Source: JALORV01 sp963707445 (GTDB lineage: Bacteria; Pseudomonadota; Gammaproteobacteria; Burkholderiales; Burkholderiaceae_F). From it: a stretch of 64,000 bases of DNA. The stretch is from contig CAVPPW010000007.1 in assembly GCA_963707445.1 (NCBI GenBank), forward strand, positions 186,001 through 250,000, given 5' to 3'. The position numbers were made by a program, and so were the translations under genes. The notes beneath the pieces were generated by a model that was given only the letters and a program-made list of their open reading frames with translations, was not told the origin of the DNA and made no database searches. How positions within the stretch are numbered: position 1 is the stretch's first letter; every line of letters begins with the position of its first letter. Shown one piece after another: positions 36,036-45,209 of the stretch.

Positions 36036-36043
36036 ATCCGCCG
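36017..36043 (-). repeat. Right inverted repeat of the IS30 element
   Basis: Reads, on the minus strand, GGCGGATTCAACCGGTC ... GCAACAC and pairs with 34814-34840. It overlaps the last codons of the transposase gene. Confidence 0.85.
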
Positions 36044-36369
36044 TCGTTTTCGGCCCCTCCAGTGGGGTAGAAGAGCGTCGACGCCGTTTGACCTGAGCCC
36101 GCGTATCCACGCAGGATGAGTACGCGGCCTGCTACACACTACTCAAGGCTTCTCTCTATGTCGCGCAGGATCTCGGCCAGCTCCCTAGTCGGTGCCGCTG
36201 ACCCGCGCATCGCAGAACTTCGCCTTACCCTCTGCCGATCTTGGCTCGGTCGACGCGGGTGGTCCGGGTTCGCACCCATCTCTTTTCGCAGAGCGCAGAT
36301 CGAGCCAAGCGATCAGTGTCAGTAGCTCTCGTGTCGATGAGTGGTCGGAGAGATCGCCGGCGAGGAGCG
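36044..36369. other. Intergenic stretch right of the IS30 element
   Basis: About 325 bp without a convincing gene. Short frames on both strands look incidental. The minus-strand text GLRSNGVDALLPHWRGRKRR near 36070-36110 faintly resembles an IS630-type helix-turn-helix, but the match is too short to call. Confidence 0.4.
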
Positions 36370-36900
36370 CTACGCGGCGGCTCTGCGCACGAGCGCCAGT
36401 AGGCTTAGCCCGAGCCCGAGTAAAGCGTAGCTCACCGGCTCGGATATCGTTGTAACACTGCCGGACGTTATTGGCCTGGAAAAGCCGAATTCTTCAAAGA
36501 GGAATTCCGCTCCGCCAAGGGGAACGGTGCCTCCCGCTACTGGCAGCGGAGCGTCAAATTCAAGCACCAAGATGAGGAAGGAGCCGAAGTAAATACCAAA
36601 GTTGGAGCAGTGGATTGGTTCACATATGAAAGCCTGCTCCGGGGGTTGATAATGGAATTCTCCGCCAACGACTAATCCCGTAGTTACGATATCGAAAATC
36701 GTGGGCGGCGTCGCGGTCCATTCTTGGTTCTGTTGATCGAACTCGATCGTTTCTGGATCAAAGACAAAGAACCCGCTTGCGGTACCTCCGTCGTCGAACC
36801 TAACATCCTGCAAGGTCCAAGTTAGAGTCGTCGCTTGCGCCGACCATGCTACGAAAAGAAACAGCGAAGCGGCCAGTGCTATGCGGAGAGCTCTGCGCAT
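36370..36900 (-). CDS. PEP-CTERM sorting-domain protein
   Basis: A 176-aa secreted protein. The N-terminal signal peptide is MRRALRIALAASLFLFVAWS followed by AQA. The mature part is acidic and beta-rich, with a cysteine pair in FICEPIHCSNFG. The C-terminus EPVSYALLGLGLSLLALVRR matches the PEP-CTERM design: a proline-containing tag, a hydrophobic helix and an arginine cluster. This is the signal for exosortase-dependent surface sorting. The ATG at 36900 has GGAG four bases upstream; an earlier ATG is rejected. The role of the mature domain is unknown. The exosortase is not in the window. Confidence 0.85.
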   Translation of the reverse strand: MRRALRIALAASLFLFVAWSAQATTLTWTLQDVRFDDGGTASGFFVFDPETIEFDQQNQEWTATPPTIFDIVTTGLVVGGEFHYQPPEQAFICEPIHCSNFGIYFGSFLILVLEFDAPLPVAGGTVPLGGAEFLFEEFGFSRPITSGSVTTISEPVSYALLGLGLSLLALVRRAAA

Positions 36901-37684
36901 TTCTCCAGCGCTGTATAGAGTAATAACCCAGACTTGCACGTTGGGAAACCCTCGGACCAGCCCTCGTCGAGCGACGATCGACTAGCGCCTGAGTGCTGGT
37001 CGGCGCGCTCGGAGCCACCGCGCCGTCGCATCATGCCTAGGGCGCCCAAGCCTAACGCGAGTAGCGCATAGCTCACCGGTTCGGGGACGGTCGTGAAGTT
37101 CAGATTGTCGAACCCTTCCTGCTCGGTCGTCGTCTGGAAGATCGCGAAGCTGAATGGCGGAAGGCCCGTCAGCGAGAGAAGGTTGCCCGGCGACGTGGTT
37201 GCGTTGTCTGACGCCTCGGCCCCGGCGATCACCTGAAACTCGTTCGGATTTCCGGTCGGTGCCACTGCGATCAGTCGGATCACGTCGGCTATTTCAGCGG
37301 GGGCGAGTCGGAGTTCACGCTGATGGCCGTGATCGGGGTCGAGAACGACATCAACACATCGTTCAAGCCACCACCTAACGCCACGGCGATGTTGGGTTGA
37401 GACACCGCGCTGCTCGCGAAGATTGAAAAGCGCGGATCGACGTTTGAAAAGGTGAAGGGAGCCGCGATTACGTTCGGGATGCTGCCGGTCGCGAACGTCA
37501 CGCCGCTGGCGGCAAGTACGTTACCGTTCTGATTACCTGCCGCGAGGTTGTCGAAGTCGATGAGCACGGCCGACGCCGGTTGCGCCGCTCCGGCGAGGGC
37601 GAAGAGAGCTGCAGTCAGCACACGGTGCATTTTGGTCGTCAGCAACGCTGTGGCAATCAACGCCTTACCGTATAGCATTGACAT
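36879..37684 (-). CDS. PEP-CTERM sorting-domain protein (one frameshift)
   Basis: The upstream partner of the preceding gene. A signal peptide (HRVLTAALFALAGAAQPASA) leads a domain with VLIDFDNLAAGNQNGNVLAA, FSIFASSAVSQPNIAVALGG and, in the next frame, GNPNEFQVIAGAEASDNATT and FQTTTEQEGFDNLNFTTV. The C-terminal tag is VPEPVSYALLALGLGALGMM then RRR. The slip lies in a run of five C residues at about 37301-37305; one more C restores SPPAEIADVIRLIAVAP. The ATG at 37684 has GGAGG upstream. After RRR about 50 extra residues run on in frame to 36879, so the true stop may be hidden by a second slip. Confidence 0.82.
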
Positions 37685-38234
37685 AGTGACCTCCACTCGG
37701 TTGTGGATCGCGTCGAGTACTGACAAGTACACGCGAGGGTCCGGTCAACAGGCCGACAACGCTCCCAGCAATGCGAAGCCGGCCGAATGTCTGTTGGTCA
37801 GACTCTTTGACCCCATCGATCAATCGTGAACCGCGTTGCGGCTGACGGCAATCGCCGGAATGTTGCCGACTGTCGAATCCTTTTACAGGCGGCCGCTTGT
37901 CGGCATAGCGATGGCCGCGGCTTCTTGCTCGCGATGAGAACGTGGGACCTGCAAAGAAGAAGCTCGGAGCCAACGACTTTTCTCGATCCTCGGTCTCGTA
38001 CTAGCAGCGCTCGCGTTCGTTTGTCGCCGGAGGCCCAAGGCGCCACCAGGTGCGCGAGGCGGCCGCTATTCTGTAGGCAGCCACAGCCTTTCCGCCTGAT
38101 TCGGATCCACGAGGCCCCTGCGCTTGCGGATGCAGGTCTGTGGAAAGAGGCGATCGCCGTTGGCGCCGTGGGACTTCAGGGCCGCAGCGGCAAGCACTAG
38201 CGATAGGAGCCTGAATCTCCCTGCCCCGCTAGCT
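37685..38234. other. Intergenic stretch without a supported gene
   Basis: About 550 bp. Frames of 80-125 codons exist on both strands, but their composition (many cysteines, serines and arginines) is that of non-coding GC-rich DNA and none has a ribosome site. A promoter for the PEP-CTERM pair should lie near its left edge but is not obvious. Confidence 0.4.
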
Positions 38235-38961
38235 TTAAGGGCGCGCTGCCTCGTGGCGCAGCGTGTCCTCAATGAGCTTACGAACGAAAGCAACGGCGTC
38301 TGAGAGCGACATCGGATTTGCAGGAGGCTTGAACTTTCCGACGCGATGACGTGCGTCCTTGCCTGCAACTTCTGCACAGTTTGCCGATTGCGTAAAGCGT
38401 CTTCGCTCTGGCTCAGAACAGAACTCAAACTTGTCCACATGCTTTCCAAGATACTTTTCCAGTTCTTCCAGCAGACGATAGAGTCGCGGCCACGTCCGCA
38501 CCGGATCGGCCCAGAGCATCAGCGCCATCTGAAGATGCGTTCCGCCGGCGCGGGCCGCATCGAGCAGCGCCTGCGCTGCCGTCGGACCTTCACGCTCCTC
38601 CGTCCCGAGGCGGGCTCGCGCTTTTACCCGGAGCTCCGCGCCTTCGAGCTGGATGATTGTGTTCCCGAGTCGTTTGCCATCGGCGTCCTCGCGAAGAATG
38701 GTTCCGATCCGAGGGGCGTGGAGAGCCGGCCAAAGAAGGGAACCGATCGCGCAGAAATCGTCGAGGACTTGCTGAGCAGCGTCGCGTACCTCGACGGCAT
38801 CCCGGAACCGCTCGAACGCGGGTCCGGTTAAGAGAACGGACTCGCCTCGGCGAACGCGAACACCTCTCCCGTCGGGAACCAGAAGCGGAAACTTCCTCCA
38901 GGTCCATCTGCTCCCGGTCGAGCCCTGACAGCCACCGATCGAATTCGCTGATCCTTCTCAA
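38235..38961 (-). CDS. Unrecognised protein, about 240 aa (one frameshift near 38900)
   Basis: A continuous frame without an early ATG runs from 38900 to 38235. It starts WRKFPLLVPDGRGVRVRRGE, goes through GPAFERFRDAVEVRDAAQQV and IGTILREDADGKRLGNTIIQ, then AQALLDAARAGGTHLQMALM, LEELEKYLGKHVDKFEFCSE and KLIEDTLRHEAARP. This reads like a real soluble, helical protein. The N-terminus is probably supplied by another frame from the ATG at 38961 (MRRISEFDRWLSGLDREQMD), so one slip near 38900 is inferred. I know no family for it. It sits between the PEP-CTERM pair and the tRNA genes, a region with accessory character. Confidence 0.55.
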
Positions 38962-39089
38962 CCGGCAGCCGGATGGCGCTGGCGGAGCTCACCCGCTAAG
39001 CCCGTAACGGGGCTAACGGGAGTACTGGGGTTGATTCTGGGGTAGCTGGCAAAATGATGATCTATGTTTCGCTAACTACCTGATTTGTC

Positions 39090-39165
39090 TGGCGTCCCCT
39101 ACGAGATTCGAACTCGTGTTATCGCCGTGAAAGGGCGGTGTCCTAGGCCTCTAGACGAAGGGGAC
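39090..39165 (-). tRNA. tRNA-Glu (TTC)
   Basis: The minus strand reads GTCCCCTTCGTCTAGAGGCC at the 5' end. The anticodon arm has stem CCGCC/GGCGG around loop CTTTCAC, which puts TTC at 34-36. The T-arm contains GTTCGAATC. The acceptor stem GTCCCC/GGGGAC closes the cloverleaf and CCA is encoded. Confidence 0.95.
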
Positions 39166-39206
39166 TGGCGTGCGGACGATGATGCGGGTCCGCTGCCGTG
39201 TCCGGG

Positions 39207-39282
<76 letters not shown>

Positions 39283-39297
39283 ACGCGGAAGGGCGCG

Positions 39298-39327
39298 ATT
39301 ATAGCTGGGCGCGACGCAGCCGGCCAA
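39298..39327 (-). promoter_or_regulatory. Promoter of the tRNA-Ala/tRNA-Glu unit
   Basis: On the minus strand TTGGCC (39327-39322) and a perfect TATAAT (39303-39298) have an 18-bp spacer. They are followed by a GC-rich discriminator (CGCGCCC), as in stringently controlled stable-RNA promoters. The tRNA-Ala gene starts about 16 nt after the -10 box. Confidence 0.65.
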
Positions 39328-39377
39328 ATCCTTCGTCCGAGCTTCACGCAGGCCGTCGGCGACGGCCATGCGCGTTT

Positions 39378-39539
39378 TCAATGTCCCGTGGCGTAGTCGA
39401 TCATGCCCTGGAAATCGACGACGACCGCGGGCTCGTCGCCGACGACCCAGGCGTCGTGCCCCGACGGCAGCAGCGACACGTCGCCCGGGCGGCAGTCGAA
39501 CTCGGTGCCGTCGTCCATGCGAATCCGCAGTACGCCGGA
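39378..39539 (-). pseudogene. C-terminal half of a cupin-domain protein
   Basis: About 53 residues starting SGVLRIRMDDGTEFDCRPGD and continuing VSLLPSGHDAWVVGDEPAVV, then VDFQGMIDYATGH. This is the second half of a small cupin_2 beta-barrel. The first half, with the metal-binding motif 1, is missing. It abuts a truncated LuxR-type helix-turn-helix on the opposite strand at about 39540. Confidence 0.6.
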
Positions 39540-39741
39540 GACGGCGCTACTAACCGACCCGGTGCTCGCACGGCTGGCGCTGACGGCGCGCGGAATGCGA
39601 GGTGCTGCGCTGGCTGGCACGCGGGAAGACCGATCGCGACATCGCCACGATCCTCGCGATCAGTGTGCGCGCGCACCGTGCACAAGCACACGCAACGGAT
39701 CTACGACGAAGCGCGGCGTCGAGAACCGGCTGCAGCGGTGA
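39540..39741 (+). pseudogene. LuxR-type helix-turn-helix remnant
   Basis: In pieces from three frames the text reads LALTARE, then VLRWLARGKTDRDIATILAI with SVR, then TVHKHTQRIYDE and GVENRLQR before a stop at 39741. Together these are the DNA-binding domain of a NarL/LuxR-type response regulator (recognition helix SVRTVHKH). The receiver domain is absent and at least two slips occur. It could be the tail of a once complete regulator now cut by rearrangement. Confidence 0.55.
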
Positions 39742-39794
39742 TGCGCGCCGTGACACCGGTGTTCGCGCGCTCGCAGGCAGCGCTAGCCGTTACG

Positions 39795-41194
39795 CTATAC
39801 TCGCAGTGCGGCGCGCAGCCGCGCCAGCACGGCCTCGCGGCCGGTCAGTTCGAGCACCGCGTCGATCGACGGCGTCTGCGTGCGCCCGGTGACGGCCACG
39901 CGCAGCGGCACGGCAACCTGGGGCATCTTGATCTTGAGTTCGGCGACGATCTGCTTGATCAGCGCGCTGATGTCGGCTCGCTGCCACGCCACCGCACCGG
40001 CGCGCTCGCTGAACAGGCGCACCGCGTCGCGGCTCGCGCCCCTGCAGATGCTCTGCCAGCAGCGCGGCGTCGCGCACCGGCTCGGCGTAGAACAGCAGCG
40101 CCGCATCGGCCAGCTCGTTCAGCGTGCGCGCGCGGTCCTTGCAGCAGCGCGACGACGGGTTCGAGCGCCGGCCCGTGCGCCAGGCCGCCGCCGCGCGCCT
40201 CGATGCGCGGCGCGACGAGCGCGGCGAGCCGCGCATCGTCGGCCTCCTTGATGTACTCGCCGTTGAGCCACAGCAGCTTGTCCAGGTTGAACTGCGCCGG
40301 CGCGCGGTTCACATGCGCGAGGTCGAACCACTCGACCAGCTGCTCGCGCGAGAACTTCTCGTCGTCGCCGTGGCTCCAGCCCAGCCGCGCGAGGTAGTTG
40401 AACAGCGCCTCGGGCAGGAAGCCGTCGTCGCGATACTGCAGCACGCTGACCGCGCCATGCCGCTTCGACAGCTTCTGCCCGTCCGGCCCGAGGATCATCG
40501 GCAGGTGACCGAACTGCGGCAGCGGCGCACCGAGCGCGCGGTAGATGTTGATCTGCCGCGGCGTGTTGTTGACGTGGTCGTCGCCGCGCAGCACATGCGT
40601 GATCGCCATGTCGATGTCGTCGACGACGACGGCGAAGTTGTAGGTCGGCACGCCATCGCCGCGCGCGATGACGAGATCGTCGAGCTCGGCATTGGCGAAC
40701 GAGATCGGCCCCTTGACGAGGTCGTTCCAGCCGACGTCGCCGCTGTCCGGATTGCGGAAACGAACGACCGGCCTGATGCCGGCCGGCGGCGTCATGCCAC
40801 GCGCGTTCTCCGGGCGCCAGCGGCCGTCGTAGCGCGGCTTTTCGCCGCGCGCCATCTGCGCTTCGCGCAACTCGTCGAGTTCTTCGCGGCTGGCATAGCA
40901 GTGGTAGGCCTTGCCCTCGGCGAGCAGCCGCTCGAGCGCGCTGCGGTAGCGCTCGAGCCGCTCCGTCTGCCGCACCGGGCCTTCGTCGTAGTCGAGCTCG
41001 AGCCACGCCATGCTGTCGAGGATGACCTGCACGGCCTCCTCGGTCGAACGCTCGAGATCGGTGTCCTCGATCCGCAGCACGAACGTGCCACCGAGGTGCC
41101 GCGCAAACGCCCAGCAGAACAGCGCCGTGCGCGCGGTGCCCAGATGAAGCATGCCGGTGGGGCTCGGCGCAATGCGGGTGCGGACGGAAGTCAT
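39795..41194 (-). CDS. gltX: Glutamyl-tRNA synthetase (two frameshifts)
   Basis: A class I aminoacyl-tRNA synthetase charging tRNA-Glu. The start MTSVRTRIAPSPTGMLHLGT contains the HIGH-equivalent HLGT. Further on are LRIEDTDLERSTEEAVQVIL, the KMSKS-equivalent QKLSKRHGAVSVLQYRDDGF and PEALFNYLARLGWSHGDDEK. Slips near 40135 and 40047 move the frame; the anticodon-binding end LIKQIVAELKIKMPQVAVPL followed by DAVLELTGREAVLARLRAAL is complete. The gene should be essential, so the slips are best seen as sequence errors. Start ATG 41194; an upstream ATG is rejected. The tRNA-Glu gene lies 630 bp away. Confidence 0.93.
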
Positions 41195-41409
41195 CGGTTG
41201 AGCGGCAGCGTGGACGCGCGAACGCGTCATTACGGGGCCGACGCGGGGCGCGCAGTGTAGCGAAACGCGCGATGCAAACTCGGCAACAGTCGCGGCTGCA
41301 GCGCCTGAATCCGGAGTCGGAACGCAGGCGGCCCGATCCGGCGCGGGACCACAGCCCGCTTACACCATGCGGTCGAACCTATCCGAGCTTCCTCGACTGC
41401 GACACGATT

Positions 41410-42362
41410 TCACTTCGTCGATATCACGACCAGCCGGTCGGTGCCCGATTCCGCGCCCCACGCCTCGCCGGCGCGGCCCAGCATCTGCCGCACCTGGGCG
41501 TTCGACTTGATCGCTCGGAAACCGCTGAAACTTTTCGGTCTCGGGATCGAACCGCAAGATCGCGTTGCTCGACCATTCGGTGAGCCACACCTTGTCGTGA
41601 TCGTCGACGTAGACCGAATAGATCTGTGACTGGTCGGACGGCTTCCACGCCTTCCACTGCTTGCTGGCGGGGTCGTACATGCTGACCTGCCCGGACACCC
41701 ACTCGCTGATCCACAACCGTCCCTTGCTGTCCGACCAAACGCGCCGCGCACCCTGCCGCGGCGTCGGCGGTTCGATCACGGTGGCCGTGCCGGTGCGCGT
41801 GTCGATGTGCGCAAGGTGATTGCCGGCCAGCGAGACGTAGTAGATCTCGCCCTTCGGTGTCGCCGTGATGCCATAGGGGCCGCGTCCGCGCGGAGCCTCC
41901 ATCGCGCGCACCTCGCCGGTCTTCGGATTGACGCTGCCGTAGTAGCCGGACTGTCCGGTCCACCACAGCACACCGTTGCCGTCGAAGGCGGCGGTGTTGA
42001 GGTTTGCGTAGGGCGTGCCGTCCGGAAGCGGAAAGACCTTAACCGCGCGCGTCGCCGGATCGACGCGCACGATCGCATTCTGTCCGCTGTCGGTCACCCA
42101 CGCGGCGCCGTCGGGGCCGACGATGACGCCGTGCGGCGACGACAGGCGGCCGAGCGGGATCTCGTCGACCTTGCCGGTGCGCGGATCGAGCCGGCCCAGG
42201 TGACCGGTCCGCTGCGCGGTGTACCAGACCGTGCCGTCGGGGGCCGGGCGCCACGTCGTGCGGTCCGGACCGCGAAGGCAGGTCGTAGTAGCGCACCGAC
42301 TGCGCCGCGGCAGGCGCAGCCAGGATCGACAGGGCAACGAGAGCGATGACGGTGGATCTCAT
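41410..42362 (-). CDS. Secreted Vgb-type beta-propeller protein (frameshifted)
   Basis: About 315 residues resembling virginiamycin B lyase-like six-bladed propellers. A signal peptide (RSTVIALVALSILAAPAAAQ) comes first; the frame slips near 42275, then APDGTVWYTAQRTGHLGRLD, LSSPHGVIVGPDGAAWVTDS, GVLWWTGQSGYYGSVNPKTG and SDSKGRLWISEWVSGQVSMY are typical repeats. A second slip near 41500 leads to QVRQMLGRAGEAWGAESGTD and the stop at 41410. True streptogramin lyase activity is unlikely to be its role; most relatives are uncharacterised periplasmic proteins. It is transcribed on its own. Confidence 0.8.
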
Positions 42363-42633
42363 TGAAATTCTCTCGGTTTGGAAGTGTATCTGCGGCACCG
42401 CACAGCCAACGGCGCAGACCGGAATCGCAATACCGCCGGCGAGCGGTGACTCTAGCTTGCACCATGTTTGGCTCGGAGTGCGCGTCCCGTCAACCGGCCC
42501 GCGCGCCGCAGTCTTGCCGCAAAGTTGGGGTACCACCGATTGCCCGGAGGCGCGGGCGCTGTTCAATGTCTCGGCGTAGCGTAACGAAACGCGCGGAAGC
42601 GCGACGGCACGAAATGGAAATGCGGGTGGGGAT

Positions 42634-42708
42634 TGGTGGGTGGTACAGGGTTCGAACCTGTGACCCCTGCCGTGTGAAGGCAGTGCTCTACCGCTGAGCT
42701 AACCACCC
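42634..42708 (-). tRNA. tRNA-Val (CAC)
   Basis: The minus strand begins GGGTGGTTAGCTCAGCGGTA. The anticodon stem CTGCC/GGCAG encloses loop TTCACAC, giving anticodon CAC. The T-arm CAGGTTCGAACCTG is perfect. The acceptor pairs GGGTGGT with ACCACCC, and CCA is encoded. Confidence 0.94.
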
Positions 42709-42776
42709 GTGGCGATGCGGCGACGCCGGCGGCCGACGAGGGCGCGAATTATTGCATACCGACGCCTGCTCTCGCC

Positions 42777-44378
42777 GTGCCGGCATATGCCATCGACGCT
42801 GGCGCGGCCCTCGTGGGATCATCTTTCGACGCACCGACGGAGGCGCCACTGAACCTCGCGCACACGCTCTTCCGGACCGCACGCCGACTGCCGCGCGCGA
42901 TCGCGTTGATCGAGCGCGATCGGCTCGAACTCGACTATGCGGCGCTCGCCGAGCGCACGCTCGCGCTTGCGGGCGGACTGCAGACGCTCGGTGTGGCCGC
43001 CGGCGACCGTGTCGGCATGCTGATGAAGAACTGCGCGCAGTACGTCGAGCTGCTGTACGCATGCTGGACGATCGGTGCCTGCGCGATCCCGATCAACGCG
43101 CGGCTGCATCCGCGCGAGACTGCGTTCATTCTCGACGATGCCGGCGCACTCGTGTGCTTCGTCACCGAGGACGCAGACAGCAGCGCCATTGCAGCGGCAC
43201 GTCAAAACGGCAAGACCCGACTTCATCGACGTCGACGGCGGCGATTACCGACGGCTGCTGCGCACCTCGCCGGGCACGCCGCGCGAGGCTTCGAGTGCGA
43301 GCGGTGCCGCGTGGCTGTTCTACACCAGCGGCACGACGGGCCGGCCGAAGGGCGTGGTGCTGACGCATCGCAACCTGTTCGCGATGACGCTCAATTACCT
43401 CGCCGACGTCGACCGCGCCGCCGTCGGCGAGCATCTGCTGCACGCCGCGCCGATGTCGCACGGCTCGGGCCTTTACGCGATTCCGAACGTCGCCGCCGGC
43501 GCCACCCAGGTCATCCCGGCGGCGCGCGGCTTCGACGTGGACGAGATGCTGCAGATCCTCGCGTACACGCCAGCGACGAAGTTCTTCGCGGCACCGACGA
43601 TGGTCGATGCGCCTGGTGGACGCCGTTGCATCGCAGGGCTCGTCGCCCGAGCACCTGAAGACCGTGATCTATGGCGGCGGTCCGATGTATGTGGCCGATA
43701 GTGTCCGTGCGCTGGACGTGCTCGGACCAAGACTGGTCCAGATCTACGGCCAGGGCGAATCGCCGATGACGATCACCGTGCTCACGGCGGCCGAGCACAT
43801 GGACGACCACGACGGGCGCCGGCTGGAGCGGCTCGGTTCGGTCGGGCGCGCGCAGGTCGGCGTCGAAGTGACCGTGCTGCGACGAGGCCGGCCGACCGGT
43901 GGCGCCGGGCGAGATCGGCGAAGTCTGCGTGCGTGGCGACACGGTGATGGCCGGCTATCTCAACAACCCGCAGGCGACCGCCGACGCGCTCGCCGGAGGC
44001 TGGCTGCACACCGGCGATCTCGGCCGCTGCGACGAGGCCGGCTACCTGACGCTGGTCGACCGCAGCAAGGACCTGATCATCTCCGGCGGGTCGAACATCT
44101 ATCCGCGCGAAGTCGAGGAGGTGCTGCTGCTGCATCCGGCGATCAAGGAGGCGGCGGTGATCGGCGAACCTCATCCGGACTGGGGCGAGGCCGTGGTCGC
44201 GGTGCTGGTCCGTGAAGCCGGCCACATTCCGGACGAAAAGGACCTCGATCTGTTCTGCCTCGAGCACATCGCCCGCTTCAAGCGGCCGAAGCGCTACGTC
44301 TTCGTCGACGAGCTGCCGAAGAACGAGACCGGCAAGGTGCTGAAGCGCGAACTGCGCGATCGGATCAGGCAGCCATAG
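42777..44378 (+). CDS. Acyl-CoA synthetase / AMP-dependent ligase (three frameshifts)
   Basis: A member of the ANL superfamily that activates a carboxylic acid to acyl-AMP and then acyl-CoA. It has about 530 residues when the slips near 43210, 43610 and 43895 are bridged. The first part shows RIALIERDRLELDY-like text and GDRVGMLMKNCAQYVELLYA. The AMP-binding P-loop is FYTSGTTGRPKGVVLTHRNL. Then come IYGQGESPMTITVLTAAEHM, HTGDLGRCDEAGYLTLVDRS and the C-terminal SGGSNIYPREVEEVLLLHPA with catalytic lysine in LPKNETGKVLKRELRD. At 43210 one extra C explains the slip. The substrate is unknown. The start (GTG 42777) is tentative. Confidence 0.85.
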
Positions 44379-44389
44379 GCTGCATTGCG

Positions 44390-45083
44390 CTACCAGGCGC
44401 GCCAGACGGACACGACCTTGCACTCCTTCTCGATCGCGTCGAGCAGTGCCTCATGCGCCGCGGCCTCGGCCGGCAGCGCAGTGACAACGATCAGCCGAGC
44501 TCGCATCGATCGGCCCGTCGCTCGCCAGTGCGGCAACCTCGGTCAGCACGTCGATCGTCAGGCTGTCCTGGCCGCGCGTCATCGCCAGGTACACGTCGGC
44601 CAGCAGCCCGGCATCCAGCAGCGCGCCGTGCAGCGCGCGGTGCGCATTCGAAACCTGGTAGCGCTCGCACAGCGCGTCGAGCGAGTTGCGCTTGCCCGGG
44701 TGCTGCTCGCGCGCGAGCTGCAGCGAATCGGTCACCTTCAGGCAGTGCTGCGCGAAGGTCGGTCGACCGAGGCGCGCAAGTTCGGCATCGAGGAACTCGA
44801 GGTCGAAGGCCGCGTTGTGAATCACGACCTCCGCGTCCCTGACGAACGCCAGCAGGTCGTCGGCAATCTCGCCGAACTTCGGCTTGTCCTCGAGGAAGTG
44901 TCGCGTCAGGCCGTGCACCGCCAGCGCGCCCTCGTCGCTGTCGCGCTCGGGATTGACGTAGTGGTGGAAGCGGCGCTCGGTGATACGGCGCGCGACCACT
45001 TCGATCGCGCCGACCTCGATGATGCGGTGACCTTCCCTGGACTCGAGCCCGGTGGTCTCCGTGTCCAGCACGACGAGTCGCAT
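44390..45083 (-). CDS. dnaQ: DNA polymerase III epsilon subunit (one frameshift)
   Basis: The 3'-5' proofreading exonuclease of the replicase. Exo I is VVLDTETTGLESREGHRIIE, Exo II VVIHNAAFDLEFLDAELARL and Exo III-epsilon NAHRALHGALLDAGLLADVY. Near 44495 one extra A (GATGCGAGCTCGG) breaks the frame. Removing it gives RLIVVTALPAEAAAHEALLD and the conserved C-terminus KECKVVSVWRAW ending at 44390, the segment that contacts the polymerase alpha subunit. It is convergent with the acyl-CoA synthetase. An RND pump separates it from rnhA, its usual neighbour. Confidence 0.92.
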
Positions 45084-45209
45084 CGGCGGATATTAGCGCC
45101 TCGGCTTATCGATCGAATGCTGCGCGGAAGAGTGCGAGCCAGAACAGCGCGCACGCGTGTCGATCGCCACGCGCCGACGGCTGTGCTGGCGATGCGCTCG
45201 AAACGCGAT

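Larger units (their letters stand above)
34814..36043 (+). mobile_element. IS30-family insertion sequence
   Basis: A 1.23-kb element bounded by imperfect 27-bp inverted repeats (24 of 27 identical) and filled by one transposase gene. Size, gene organisation and the transposase family agree with IS30. The exact ends may extend a base or two beyond the repeats; no target duplication could be assigned by eye. It is inserted between zwf and the PEP-CTERM genes. Confidence 0.88.

Noticed and set aside
36044..36140. Possible IS630-type helix-turn-helix on the minus strand right of IS30
   Set aside because: Only about 20 residues resemble the motif and no catalytic domain follows.
37826..38200. 125-codon frame between the PEP-CTERM genes and the 38-kb gene
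   Set aside because: No ribosome site, unnatural composition (arginine, serine, cysteine) and no recognisable motif.
39381..40397. 338-codon frame on the + strand near gltX
   Set aside because: Mostly antisense to gltX, with low-complexity arginine/alanine text; only a short LuxR-like piece in it is meaningful.
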